13,267 bases of DNA from Cellvibrionales bacterium. Lineage in GTDB: Bacteria > Pseudomonadota > Gammaproteobacteria > Pseudomonadales > JAHEGP01. Shown in pieces: positions 1 to 6,723 of this stretch (positions within the stretch are counted from its first letter, which is position 1; each line of letters begins with the position of its first letter). The notes below the pieces were generated by a model. It made no database searches. It worked only from the letters and a program-made list of their open reading frames with translations, and was not told where the DNA came from. Location of the stretch: assembly GCA_024645065.1 (NCBI GenBank), contig JAHEGP010000069.1, forward strand, positions 1 to 13,267, read 5' to 3'. Both the position numbers and the translations under genes were made by a program.

Positions 1-57
1 GATGTGCATCTGCTCGAACGCCTGGCCTTTATGCACCGTCGGGACTCCAGGCGCTAG
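1..57 (+). CDS. C-terminal fragment of an upstream gene, probably a MoxR-type AAA ATPase
   Basis: Frame 1 is open from the first base and stops with TAG at 55-57, giving the tail DVHLLERLAFMHRRDSRR. The gene begins outside the window, so its identity rests mainly on context. CoxE-type VWA proteins like the next gene are commonly encoded just downstream of a MoxR-family AAA+ ATPase, and the pair is thought to work as a chaperone or metal-insertion module. The gap to the VWA gene is 70 nt with no evident promoter, consistent with one transcript. Only 18 residues are visible and no Walker motif can be checked. Confidence 0.45.
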   Translation, partial: DVHLLERLAFMHRRDSRR

Positions 58-127
58 CAGCGCGACACTCCAAACATGGGCCAGCTAACAGTCGGGGCTC
101 GCTCCCGGGCAGAGATACGGGGTTTGT

Positions 128-1303
128 ATGCTTATCAGCTTTTTTAACACCTTGCGTCGCAGCGGTATTCCGGTGTCGCTCAAGGAGTTGATGGATTTGC
201 TGGGCGGTCTTGAGCAGCGCCTGGCCTTTGCTGATATGGACGACTTCTATTTTCTGGCGCGGGCCACAATGGTCAAGGACGAAAAATACTTTGACCGCTT
301 CGACCGGGCGTTTGGCTCCTACTTCAAAGACCTGCAGGAGCTGGACGACCTGCTTGAGGCTCTGATTCCCGATGAATGGTTGCGCAAGGAATTTGAGCGC
401 AAGCTGAGCGAGGAAGACAAGGCAAAGATTGAATCCCTGGGTGGCCTGGAGAAGCTCATCGAGGAGTTCAGGAAACGGCTTGAAGAGCAAAAAAAGCGTC
501 ACCAGGGCGGCAATAAGTGGATCGGCACCGGCGGGACATCGCCTTTTGGCCACTCCGGCTATCATCCCGAGGGGATTCGTGTCGGCGGTGAGTCGGGAAA
601 CAAGCGCGCTGTGAAAGTCTGGGAAAAGCGGGAGTTTCGCAATCTCGATGACACCGTTGAGCTCGGCACCCGTAACATCAAGGTGGCCCTGCGGCGCCTG
701 CGCAAGTTTGCCCGTACCGGGGCTGACGAGGAGCTCGATCTGGACGATACGATATCCTCGACGGCGCGCAACGCTGGCTTACTCGACATCAAGATGGTGC
801 CCGAACGCCACAATGCGGTGAAACTGCTCCTGTTCCTCGACGTGGGGGGCTCTATGGACCCCCATATCAAGGTATGCGAAGAGCTGTTTTCAGCCGCTCG
901 CAGTGAATTCAAACATCTCGAGTACTTCTATTTCCACAACTTTGTGTACGAGTCGGTGTGGCGAAATAATATCCGGCGCCACCAGGAACGAATCCCGTTG
1001 CTCGATGTGATGCATCGCTACGCCCACGACTATAAAGTGGTATTTGTGGGCGATGCGTCGATGTCGCCCTACGAAATACTGCAGCCCGGTGGCAGCGTCG
1101 AGCACTGGAATGAAGAGCCCGGTGAGCTGTGGATGCGGCGCTTGCGGGAAACCTATGACAAAGTGGTTTGGCTCAACCCGCTGCCCAGGCAGGAATGGGA
1201 ATGGACCCAGTCGGTGGGCATCATCAACCAGGTGATGGAAGGCCAGATGTACCCCATGACCCTGCAAGGTATGGAACAAAGCATGGCCTTCTTGTCCCGC
1301 TAG
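128..1303 (+). CDS. CoxE-type VWA domain protein
   Basis: This 391-residue cytoplasmic protein has no signal peptide or membrane segment. An N-terminal helical, highly charged region (about 1-130) is followed by a Gly-rich linker (about 127-157). The VWA fold starts near residue 230 with a MIDAS-like motif, LFLDVGGSMD (Asp238, Ser242). The canonical D-x-S-x-S is altered to D-x-G-G-S, which I recall as typical of this CoxE-like subfamily. A later strand, VVFVGDASM, supplies Asp309, a plausible third metal-site residue. Proteins of this group usually partner with a MoxR AAA+ ATPase, and the preceding partial gene fits that role. Substrate and exact process are unknown. The ATG at 128 is the first in frame, but its ribosome-binding site is weak. 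Confidence 0.85.
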   Translation: MLISFFNTLRRSGIPVSLKELMDLLGGLEQRLAFADMDDFYFLARATMVKDEKYFDRFDRAFGSYFKDLQELDDLLEALIPDEWLRKEFERKLSEEDKAKIESLGGLEKLIEEFRKRLEEQKKRHQGGNKWIGTGGTSPFGHSGYHPEGIRVGGESGNKRAVKVWEKREFRNLDDTVELGTRNIKVALRRLRKFARTGADEELDLDDTISSTARNAGLLDIKMVPERHNAVKLLLFLDVGGSMDPHIKVCEELFSAARSEFKHLEYFYFHNFVYESVWRNNIRRHQERIPLLDVMHRYAHDYKVVFVGDASMSPYEILQPGGSVEHWNEEPGELWMRRLRETYDKVVWLNPLPRQEWEWTQSVGIINQVMEGQMYPMTLQGMEQSMAFLSR

Positions 1304-1373
1304 TGTGAAACCACCCGGACTGATTGTTCAGCCATGGCTATCCGGTCGCTTGCCGGCGCGCCCCCGGGGAACA

Positions 1374-2144
1374 TCACGGAGTAAGCCGATACCCTGCAAC
1401 AAATGCGACCAGCGCGGCGCTGACTGCGACATTGAGTGATTCGATCCCGCGCTGCAGGGGAATCGCGACGTTCAGGTCTGCCATGCGAGCCACCTCGGCA
1501 CTGATTCCCTCACTCTCGTTTCCCAGCACGAACACGCAGCGTGGCGGTGGCGCCATCTCCAGCAGGGACTGGGGCGCGTCGGCGCTGAGGGTGACAATGC
1601 TGAATCCGAGAGCCTGCAGGCGCCGCAGGCAGGGTTCAAGCTGATCGCAGGTGTAGATCGGCGTTTTGAAGAGAGCCCCGGCGCTGGCCTTGACCACCAG
1701 CGGCGACAGGCGCGCATTTCCCTTTTGCCGTGAGAGCAACAGGCCATCGCAGGTGCTGGCCCCTACCGAGCGAATCACCATACCGAGGTTCTGCGGATTA
1801 TTGATGCCGTCGAGGGCGATAAAGCGCCCCGTGGCTGCCTGCCGGTACAGGCAGGACGCATCCTGCAAGCTGGTGCAGAGGATATCCGCTGCGACCCCCT
1901 GGTCCTGGCGGCTATTCCTGGAGATTCGCGACAGTTCCAGTTTACTGTGGAGGCGGATGGGTATATCGCGCTGTTGCGCCAGTGTCCGCAGCTGCTTGAT
2001 GATCGCAGATTCCTTATTGGAGTGGGCAAGGTGGAGCCGCAATACCTCTATTTGGCTATCCAGCAGTGCCTCCAGCACCGGGTTGCGGCCGTAAATGGTC
2101 AGGTTGCCAAAATTCCCGTCATTATTGGGGTGCTTATGACCCAT
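1374..2144 (-). CDS. TrmH/SpoU-family RNA 2'-O-methyltransferase (RlmB-like)
   Basis: SPOUT-class, SAM-dependent 2'-O-ribose methyltransferase acting on rRNA or tRNA. An N-terminal substrate-binding domain is marked by IYGRNPVLEALL (residues 17-28). The three SpoU motifs follow: LDGINNPQNLGMVIRS (111-126, with the conserved Asn and catalytic-type Arg125), FVLGNESEGIS (205-215) and IPLQRGIESLNVAVSA (228-243). These form the trefoil knot and SAM pocket. I chose the ATG at 2144 because GAGGG lies 5 nt upstream; a TTG at 2156 would add four residues and places that Shine-Dalgarno sequence inside the gene. Length (256 aa) is near RlmB. The N-terminal domain resembles RlmB, but the exact RNA target cannot be told from sequence alone, so no symbol is given. 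Convergent with the VWA gene. Confidence 0.9.
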   Translation of the reverse strand: MGHKHPNNDGNFGNLTIYGRNPVLEALLDSQIEVLRLHLAHSNKESAIIKQLRTLAQQRDIPIRLHSKLELSRISRNSRQDQGVAADILCTSLQDASCLYRQAATGRFIALDGINNPQNLGMVIRSVGASTCDGLLLSRQKGNARLSPLVVKASAGALFKTPIYTCDQLEPCLRRLQALGFSIVTLSADAPQSLLEMAPPPRCVFVLGNESEGISAEVARMADLNVAIPLQRGIESLNVAVSAALVAFVAGYRLTP

Positions 2145-2305
2145 AGAAGCCCTCAAGGTGAGGTGTTGAAACAGCGCCAGCCGCTATTCGCAGTACAGTG
2201 TGCCCGGCATGATAGCAGCAAAGTGGCCTCCGTGAGCGCGACGGTCTGCGGCAGGCACGGTTGCTCCCGCAGCGGCACGGGACAGGGTTGCCGCAAGCTT
2301 GTGGT

Positions 2306-2336
2306 AGCCGCGGGCGCCTCCCCGGGGCTGATTTTT
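2306..2336 (+). terminator. Possible intrinsic terminator with no gene upstream on its strand
   Basis: AGCC-G-CGGG pairs with CCCG-G-GGCT (two 4-bp blocks around a G/G mismatch, 6-nt loop), followed by GA and then five T at 2332-2336. No rightward gene precedes it, because the methyltransferase runs leftward. It could insulate the amtB promoter 18 nt downstream or end a short untranslated RNA made from 2240 onward. The mismatch and the offset of the T run make this tentative. Confidence 0.35.
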
Positions 2337-2353
2337 GACCTTATGCACAATTC

Positions 2354-2369
2354 TGGAACGGTATTTGCA
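2354..2369 (+). promoter_or_regulatory. Sigma-54 (RpoN) promoter of amtB
   Basis: TGGAACGGTATTTGCA matches the -24/-12 consensus TGGCACG-N4-TTGCA with a single mismatch (C to A at the fourth position). The GG (2355-2356) and GC (2367-2368) doublets have the required 10-nt separation. Transcription should start about a dozen bases after the GC, near 2380. Ammonium transporter genes in proteobacteria are classic NtrC/sigma-54 targets, so position and function agree. I could not find a clear NtrC enhancer. Confidence 0.82.
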
Positions 2370-2503
2370 TAATCTGCCGCACTAAGTGCGTGCATTGAGC
2401 TGCCAGTGGGCTCGGATGTGGTGCGAATCGCCATTTAATCCGCCATTTGCCCGAATACAGGCGCACCTTGTGCTTCGAAAAGATGCACATAAAGATCTTA
2501 CTG

Positions 2504-2527
2504 CTCCAGAACGGTGCATTTCTGGAG
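2504..2527 (+). promoter_or_regulatory. Perfect 8-bp hairpin in the amtB leader
   Basis: CTCCAGAA (2504-2511) and TTCTGGAG (2520-2527) are exact inverse complements around an 8-nt loop, CGGTGCAT, with two possible flanking G-U pairs in RNA. It ends 44 nt before the amtB start codon. No T run follows, so it is not an ordinary terminator. It could be a protein-binding operator or an RNA element affecting translation or stability. Confidence 0.45.
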
Positions 2528-2571
2528 TGAGCTTTGGCTGAGAACACCAAAACCAGGAGAACCGCAAGCTA

Positions 2572-3867
2572 ATGAACACCCTGAAATTGGCAACAACGAT
2601 GCTATTGGCAGCCCTGCTGGCGCCCGCCGCCGCAGTGGCCGACACCATAAATGGCGTGAACACCGGGTGGATGATCACAGCCACTGCGCTGGTGCTGTTT
2701 ATGACCCTGCCGGGCCTGTCGCTGTTCTATGGCGGCCTGGTTCGGAGCAAGAATGTGTTGACCATATTGATGCAGTGCTTCGCGATTTGCTGCATCGCAT
2801 CGCTGTTTTGGGTGGTAATCGGTTACAGCCTGGCTTTTAGCGAAGGCAACGCTTTTATCGGTGGGCTGTCGCAGGTGATGCTGTCTGGCGTGGGAGAAAA
2901 CACCCTGAGTGGCGGTATTCCCGAGACAGTCTTCATTATGTTCCAGATGACTTTCGCGATCATAACGCCCGCTCTGATCATTGGCGGTTTTGCTGAGCGA
3001 ATCAGGTTTTCCGCCGTCGTCCTGTTTACCATACTGTGGTTGCTGGTGGTGTACGCACCGGTAACGCACTGGGTGTGGGCGGAAGGCGGGTGGCTTTACC
3101 AAATGGGCCTGCTGGACTTCGCCGGCGGCACAGTGGTGCACATTACCGCGGGCGTCGCCGCTCTCGTCGCTGCCATTGTCATTGGCCCCCGCAGGGGCTT
3201 TTCCACCCAGGCCATGCCTCCCCACAACATGACCATGACCGTCACCGGGGCGGGGATGCTGTGGGTCGGCTGGTTCGGCTTTAACGCCGGTAGCGCGCTG
3301 GCGGCGGATGGCAATGCCGGAATGGCGATGTTGGTGACCCACATTTCCGCAGCAACCGCATCCCTGGTGTGGATGACGCTGGAGTGGATCAAGTACGGCA
3401 AGCCAAGTGTCCTGGGCATTGTCACCGGTATGGTAGCGGGTCTCGGCACGATTACCCCGGCATCCGGTTTCGTCGGCCCGGCCGGCGCCCTCTTGATTGG
3501 TCTCTGCGCGGGGGCGACCTGCTTTTTCGCTACTCTGGCGATCAAGCAAAAGTTCAGGATAGATGACTCCCTCGACGTATTCCCGGTGCACGGTGTCGGC
3601 GGTGTTCTGGGAACATTTCTTGCCGGCATTTTTGCCAGCAATGAGCTGGGCCTGTTTAGCGGACAGGGTCTCGCAGACGGGATGACCATTGGTTCGCAAC
3701 TTCTGGTTCAGCTAACCGGCATCGGCGCCACTTTCGCGTATGCGGGTATAGCAACCTACGTTTTGCTCAAGATTACATCGCTGCTGTTGGGCCTGCGGGT
3801 GACTTCCGAAGAAGAAACCGAGGGGCTGGACATCGTATTCCACAACGAGGCAGGTTACGATCTCTAG
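2572..3867 (+). CDS. amtB: AmtB-type ammonium transporter
   Basis: Inner-membrane ammonium channel of the Amt/Mep/Rh family, 431 aa. A signal peptide is visible (hydrophobic 5-22, AVA-DT cleavage near residue 23), as in E. coli AmtB, leaving 11 membrane helices. Family residues are in place: Phe gate FQMTF (Phe124, Phe128), HWVW ahead of the pore, Asp182 in LDFAGGTVVH, twin pore histidines His190 and His340 (DVFPVHGVGG), and WFGFNAGSA with Phe237 and Ser241. The cytoplasmic tail RVTSEEETEGLD...GYDL is the usual PII-interaction end. AGGAGA lies 11 nt before the ATG. The gene stands alone: the usual glnK partner is not adjacent, although the intact tail implies a PII protein elsewhere. Expression probably depends on the sigma-54 promoter at 2354. 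Confidence 0.97.
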   Translation: MNTLKLATTMLLAALLAPAAAVADTINGVNTGWMITATALVLFMTLPGLSLFYGGLVRSKNVLTILMQCFAICCIASLFWVVIGYSLAFSEGNAFIGGLSQVMLSGVGENTLSGGIPETVFIMFQMTFAIITPALIIGGFAERIRFSAVVLFTILWLLVVYAPVTHWVWAEGGWLYQMGLLDFAGGTVVHITAGVAALVAAIVIGPRRGFSTQAMPPHNMTMTVTGAGMLWVGWFGFNAGSALAADGNAGMAMLVTHISAATASLVWMTLEWIKYGKPSVLGIVTGMVAGLGTITPASGFVGPAGALLIGLCAGATCFFATLAIKQKFRIDDSLDVFPVHGVGGVLGTFLAGIFASNELGLFSGQGLADGMTIGSQLLVQLTGIGATFAYAGIATYVLLKITSLLLGLRVTSEEETEGLDIVFHNEAGYDL

Positions 3868-3873
3868 GGTTTG

Positions 3874-3892
3874 CGCCATCCAATGGCGTTTA
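3874..3892 (+). terminator. Weak terminator candidate after amtB
   Basis: CGCCAT-CCA-ATGGCG forms a perfect 6-bp stem with a 3-nt loop 7 nt after the amtB stop and is followed by TTTA. The T run is too short for a strong intrinsic terminator, so read-through into the glutaredoxin-like gene is possible. Confidence 0.3.
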
Positions 3893-3964
3893 GGTCGCCG
3901 GTGTGTTTTGGGTCGCGGTAGGTTTGTGGCCCGCAGCAGACGCTTGCAATCGGGGTGAAAATTG

Positions 3965-4222
3965 ATGGCCACACGCAGCTTGACGCTCTACGGCACCCTC
4001 GGGTGTCATCTGTGTGAGGATGCCCTCGCCATTATCCACCCTCTGTTGCACACCCTCGACCTTGCGCTGGTGGAGCGCGATATAGCGAGTAGCGACGAGC
4101 TCGTGGCCAGGTACGGCGTGCGAATACCCGTGGTGCAACTGGAGAATTCGCCCCGGGATTTGTCCTGGCCGTTCGATGCTGAAGACGTGAAAGCCTATGT
4201 CGCCGCATCATCCAGCCTGTAA
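3965..4222 (+). CDS. Small glutaredoxin-like thiol protein (DUF836 / Glrx-like)
   Basis: An 85-residue thioredoxin-fold protein. The first strand LTLYGTLGC leads into a redox motif, Cys14-His-Leu-Cys17, and the cis-proline loop is GVRIPVV (Pro55). The order C-x-x-C then IPVV, the short length and the lack of extra domains fit the DUF836 glutaredoxin-like group found in many proteobacteria as small cytoplasmic proteins of uncertain redox role. The ATG at 3965 is preferred over the TTG at 3962; GGGGTGA lies about 9 nt before it. It follows amtB by 97 nt and may share its transcript, although nothing links it to nitrogen metabolism. It is convergent with tatD, 62 nt apart. Confidence 0.82.
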   Translation: MATRSLTLYGTLGCHLCEDALAIIHPLLHTLDLALVERDIASSDELVARYGVRIPVVQLENSPRDLSWPFDAEDVKAYVAASSSL

Positions 4223-4284
4223 CTGGCTGTTGCGTGATGACTCAAAGCCCGCCGTGCCGCGAGTGATCCGGGTTCGGCCCCGGG

Positions 4285-5106
4285 TTACTGACCTGCAAGC
4301 TGGAAAAGGCGGCGCGCATTGGCGCCGCTTTGGCGGGCCAGCGTCGTCACCGGACAGTCGAGCAGATCGGCCACGAATTGGGCGATTATCGGCAGCAGGC
4401 AGGGTTCGTTGCGCCGGCTCCTGGGAATGGGCAGTTGTTTTGGCTCCAGGTGACGTGGCAGCAGGTAGGGCGCGTCGGTCTCCAGAACCAGGCGGTCCAG
4501 CGGGATATAACTGACTGCATCGCGCAGAGCCTGACCGCGCCGCGGGTCGCAGACCCAGCCGGTAACACCGATGTGGAAACCGAGGTCGAGGTATTCCCGA
4601 AGCTGGCTGCGGCTTCCTGTGAAACAGTGCGCAAGTCCCCCGACAAGCTTGCCACGGTAATTGCCGAGGATGTCGATTTGCGCCTCGAAGGCGTCCCTTT
4701 CATGCAGGTAAACCGGTTTGTTGCAGGCACTGGCGATATCGAGTTGCGCAGTGAATGCCCGGCGCTGCTTGTCCGGGCTGGAGAAATTGCGGTTGAAGTC
4801 CAGACCGGTTTCACCGACTGCCACCACCAGGGGCTCTTCCACCAGGCGCAGCAACTGCTGGCGGCTGGTCTCGTCGAATTGATCCGCATTGTGGGGGTGG
4901 ACTCCGGCCGTGGCAAACACGTAGCCGGCATGCAGTGCCGCAAGATCCTTGCATTCGGCAGAGCTTGGCGGGCATGTGCCGATGGCGATCAACGCGCCAA
5001 CGCCTGCCTGCCTGGCGCGGCAGATCACCTCGGCCAGGTCACTGTGGAACTGGGAACTTGCGAGGTTGACCCCGGCGTCAACCAGTTCGCCTATCGGTTC
5101 CTGCAT
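4285..5106 (-). CDS. tatD: TatD family metal-dependent deoxyribonuclease
   Basis: A 273-aa TIM-barrel metallo-hydrolase; E. coli TatD is a Mg-dependent 3'-5' exonuclease linked to DNA repair. Despite the name it is not needed for Tat export. Signature segments are AGVHPH (67-72), GETGLDFNRNFSSP (98-111, metal ligand Glu99), YLHERDA (His135), AHCFTG (His160) and LETDAPYLLPR (Asp211). The N-terminus reads DAGVNLASSQF, without the HxH of YcfH/YjjV. This matches TatD itself (E. coli FDIGVNLTSSQF), which supports the symbol. The ATG start lacks a strong Shine-Dalgarno sequence; it begins 27 nt after usp, so translation and transcription probably follow from that gene. Confidence 0.92.
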   Translation of the reverse strand: MQEPIGELVDAGVNLASSQFHSDLAEVICRARQAGVGALIAIGTCPPSSAECKDLAALHAGYVFATAGVHPHNADQFDETSRQQLLRLVEEPLVVAVGETGLDFNRNFSSPDKQRRAFTAQLDIASACNKPVYLHERDAFEAQIDILGNYRGKLVGGLAHCFTGSRSQLREYLDLGFHIGVTGWVCDPRRGQALRDAVSYIPLDRLVLETDAPYLLPRHLEPKQLPIPRSRRNEPCLLPIIAQFVADLLDCPVTTLARQSGANARRLFQLAGQ

Positions 5107-5133
5107 CAGGCTTGGGCCGTGCGCCGACCCCGG

Positions 5134-5574
5134 TCAGGAATGCCTGGCGACCCGGACCGCCAATACGTCGCAGCCGGCGCCGTGCAAGACGCCATTGGCG
5201 GTCGAGCCAAAGATGAGTGCAAGCCCATGCCTGCCATGGCTGCCGACGACAATCAGGTCGGCACCAATTTCCTGGGCAAGATTGTGAATCTCTGATTCGG
5301 GCCGGCCCAGCACGATATGCTGCGACTGCTCGTCGATTCCCAGTGGGCCAGCGAGCGCCGCCAGTTGGGCTGTAGCCTGTTTCTCTATTTCCTCCTGCAC
5401 CCCCGAGAAGTCAAGCGGGATATCTCCACCATAGGTGAAGCTGATAGGTTCAATGACATGGACGATGCTGAGTTTAGCGCCATAGACTTCGCTCAGGGAT
5501 TTGCCCCGGGCGACCACCTCGGCGGCATCTTCAGTGAGATCTATCGCTAACAGTATGTGTTGATATGTCGCCAC
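5134..5574 (-). CDS. UspA-type universal stress protein
   Basis: A 146-aa single-domain Usp (HUP fold). It opens with the usual YQHILLAIDL strand and ends with CDVLAVRV. The nucleotide-binding segment is GSHGRHGLALIFGST (Gly111, Gly114, Gly123-Ser124), which suggests ATP binding, but the spacing is G-2x-G-8x-GS, one residue shorter than the textbook G-2x-G-9x-G(S/T). I recall RHGLxxxxGSTA forms from other gammaproteobacterial Usps. Such cytoplasmic proteins support survival in starvation or oxidative stress. The start is a GTG at 5572-5574, with GGAGA about 9 nt upstream; no ATG lies near. It is the first gene of a usp-tatD pair and is divergent from the 5810 gene. Confidence 0.92.
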   Translation of the reverse strand: MATYQHILLAIDLTEDAAEVVARGKSLSEVYGAKLSIVHVIEPISFTYGGDIPLDFSGVQEEIEKQATAQLAALAGPLGIDEQSQHIVLGRPESEIHNLAQEIGADLIVVGSHGRHGLALIFGSTANGVLHGAGCDVLAVRVARHS

Positions 5575-5809
5575 CAGCTGATTTCTCCGCTTAGCCTCAA
5601 TGCGTTTTTATAACATAGCTGAGGGAAGAATCGAATTGTATTGATGGATCCAGATCAACTATTTGGCGATTCAATAACCGAAATAGCGTTACGGCAGGGG
5701 ACAGCGGAGCCAACGTTTGTTATACAGTCCGGCTGCGGGGTCGAAGCGAGCACAAATGCCTGCGAGTGCAGCTCGACCCTTGGTGACAGTGTGCAATGGG
5801 ATCCCGGCT

Positions 5810-6361
5810 ATGAGCTCTCAGTGGATAATGGCGATCTTTATAGTTCTCGCGGTATCGCTTGCGATAGCTCCGATATACTGGATGCGGCCGTCACCGCGCC
5901 AACGCCAGTTGGCGCGTCTGCGGGAGTACGCGCTCAGCCTCGGACTGCGGCCTGAATTAACCACGGTGCCCGAGGTTATGCAGCGAGCGGGTTACGAAGG
6001 CAGGATGATGAAGTACCAATTGCATCGGCCCAGCGGCGACTGGCCCCGGGAGGGAGGCACCTGGCTGGCGCTGTTGCAGCCCGCCGACGGTCCAGAGCAA
6101 CGCTTTGCTTGGCCGGATCGAGGCGATCTCAAGGGGCCTGACGACTTATTGAGACCCCTGCAGCAAGAACTGCCGGAGGGCCTGTTTGCGATCGAGGCGA
6201 GTCCCTCCGGGGTGGGCTTTTACTGGCATGAAGCGGGTGACAATGCCCGTGTGGACCGTTTTTTCCAGTTGCTTCAACCCTGGCTCACGCAATACCCCGA
6301 GGCATTTGCCCGGAGCGAAGACGATGTGTTGCAGGAGGACGATTCCGACGGCCTGCAGTGA
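5810..6361 (+). CDS. Membrane-anchored protein of unknown function upstream of topA
   Basis: I do not recognise a named family. Starting at the ATG at 5810 the product has 183 residues. A single N-terminal transmembrane helix (about 5-25, IMAIFIVLAVSLAIAPIYWM) is followed by RPSPRQRQLARLREYALSLGLR, a basic stretch that should hold the rest in the cytoplasm. The soluble part, about 135 residues, is rich in Trp, Pro and Leu and ends in an acidic tail (SEDDVLQEDDSDGLQ). An earlier ATG at 5717 would add 31 residues with no recognisable feature ahead of the helix, so I favour 5810, though its ribosome-binding site is weak (GGGA). I recall similar short anchor-plus-RPSPRQR proteins in marine gammaproteobacteria, unverified. 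Confidence 0.7.
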   Translation: MSSQWIMAIFIVLAVSLAIAPIYWMRPSPRQRQLARLREYALSLGLRPELTTVPEVMQRAGYEGRMMKYQLHRPSGDWPREGGTWLALLQPADGPEQRFAWPDRGDLKGPDDLLRPLQQELPEGLFAIEASPSGVGFYWHEAGDNARVDRFFQLLQPWLTQYPEAFARSEDDVLQEDDSDGLQ

Positions 6362-6723
6362 GCACGGCCCGATGGAAGCGCGGGTTTGCCTGGCAAATTG
6401 CCGTATTCGGAGCCATCGGTAACGGTCGGCTGGCGAGGCTTTCAAGCATTCGGTGGCGACGTTCCCGGGCCCCGGTGGGCAGATTATCGGCCGCCTGGAT
6501 TTCAGGCGATAGGATGCCTCCCCGTCGCTTTGCAGAGACCACAGCTGGACTTTTTGGCCGAAAAGCCATCGGTTTTCAGTCCTTTAATCGGAAAAGCCGG
6601 CTGCTCCATCAATGATATTTGTTGCAGTTGAGGCTTGACCCGAGCCCAAGCTGGTCTTATAAACTGCCGTCCGACGCCGATCGCGTGTTGTTCACCGCCA
6701 AAAAGAGTGGAATTTTCGAAAGT
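6362..6723 (+). other. 362-nt gap before topA containing its promoter
   Basis: The overlapping ORFs here (for example from a GTG at 6358 that overlaps the previous TGA) are Arg-rich, lack motifs and look like chance frames. The one clear element is the promoter at 6635-6663. The stretch 6362-6630 shows no stable hairpin with a T run and no RNA gene that I recognise. Confidence 0.55.
6635..6663 (+). promoter_or_regulatory. Sigma-70 promoter of topA
   Basis: TTGACC (6635-6640), a 17-nt spacer and TATAAA (6658-6663) form a good housekeeping promoter. Transcription would begin near 6670, about 55 nt before the ATG at 6724. It lies inside the open-frame extension that runs back to 6619, so it argues that translation starts at 6724. 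Confidence 0.7.

Larger units (their letters stand above)
2145..2571. other. 427-nt gene-free region between the methyltransferase and amtB
   Basis: No convincing ORF lies here; short open frames lack family motifs and good starts. The left half (2247-2336) is rich in GC hairpins: CTGCGG/CCGCAG at 2247-2273, GCGGCA/TGCCGC at 2273-2294 and a terminator-like stem at 2306-2336. A sigma-54 promoter follows at 2354-2369. The remainder would be an amtB leader of roughly 190 nt. It contains two short palindromes, GCAC-N3-GTGC at 2379-2389 and 2463-2473, and a perfect hairpin at 2504-2527. I see no full NtrC site and no PII (glnK) remnant. Confidence 0.7.

Noticed and set aside
2379..2473. Two GCAC-N3-GTGC palindromes as NtrC sites
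   Set aside because: NtrC sites need about 7 nt between the half-sites, and these lie downstream of the promoter; the spacing is wrong.
2602..3699. A 365-residue open frame on the minus strand opposite amtB
   Set aside because: It is antisense to a clear transporter gene, rich in His, Gln and Arg, and has no motif; a shadow frame of a GC-rich gene.
4330..5295. A 321-residue plus-strand frame opposite tatD and usp
   Set aside because: Both strands are open, but the minus strand carries complete TatD and Usp motifs in order; the plus frame has none.
6358..6615. An 85-residue frame whose GTG overlaps the previous stop codon
   Set aside because: The overlap looks like coupling, but the product is Arg/Trp-rich with no family trait or ribosome-binding site, and it ends before the topA promoter.
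6619..6723. N-terminal extension of topA by 35 residues
   Set aside because: It contains the -35/-10 promoter elements, and E. coli TopA begins at the MGK...VIVESPAKAK segment, which corresponds to 6724.
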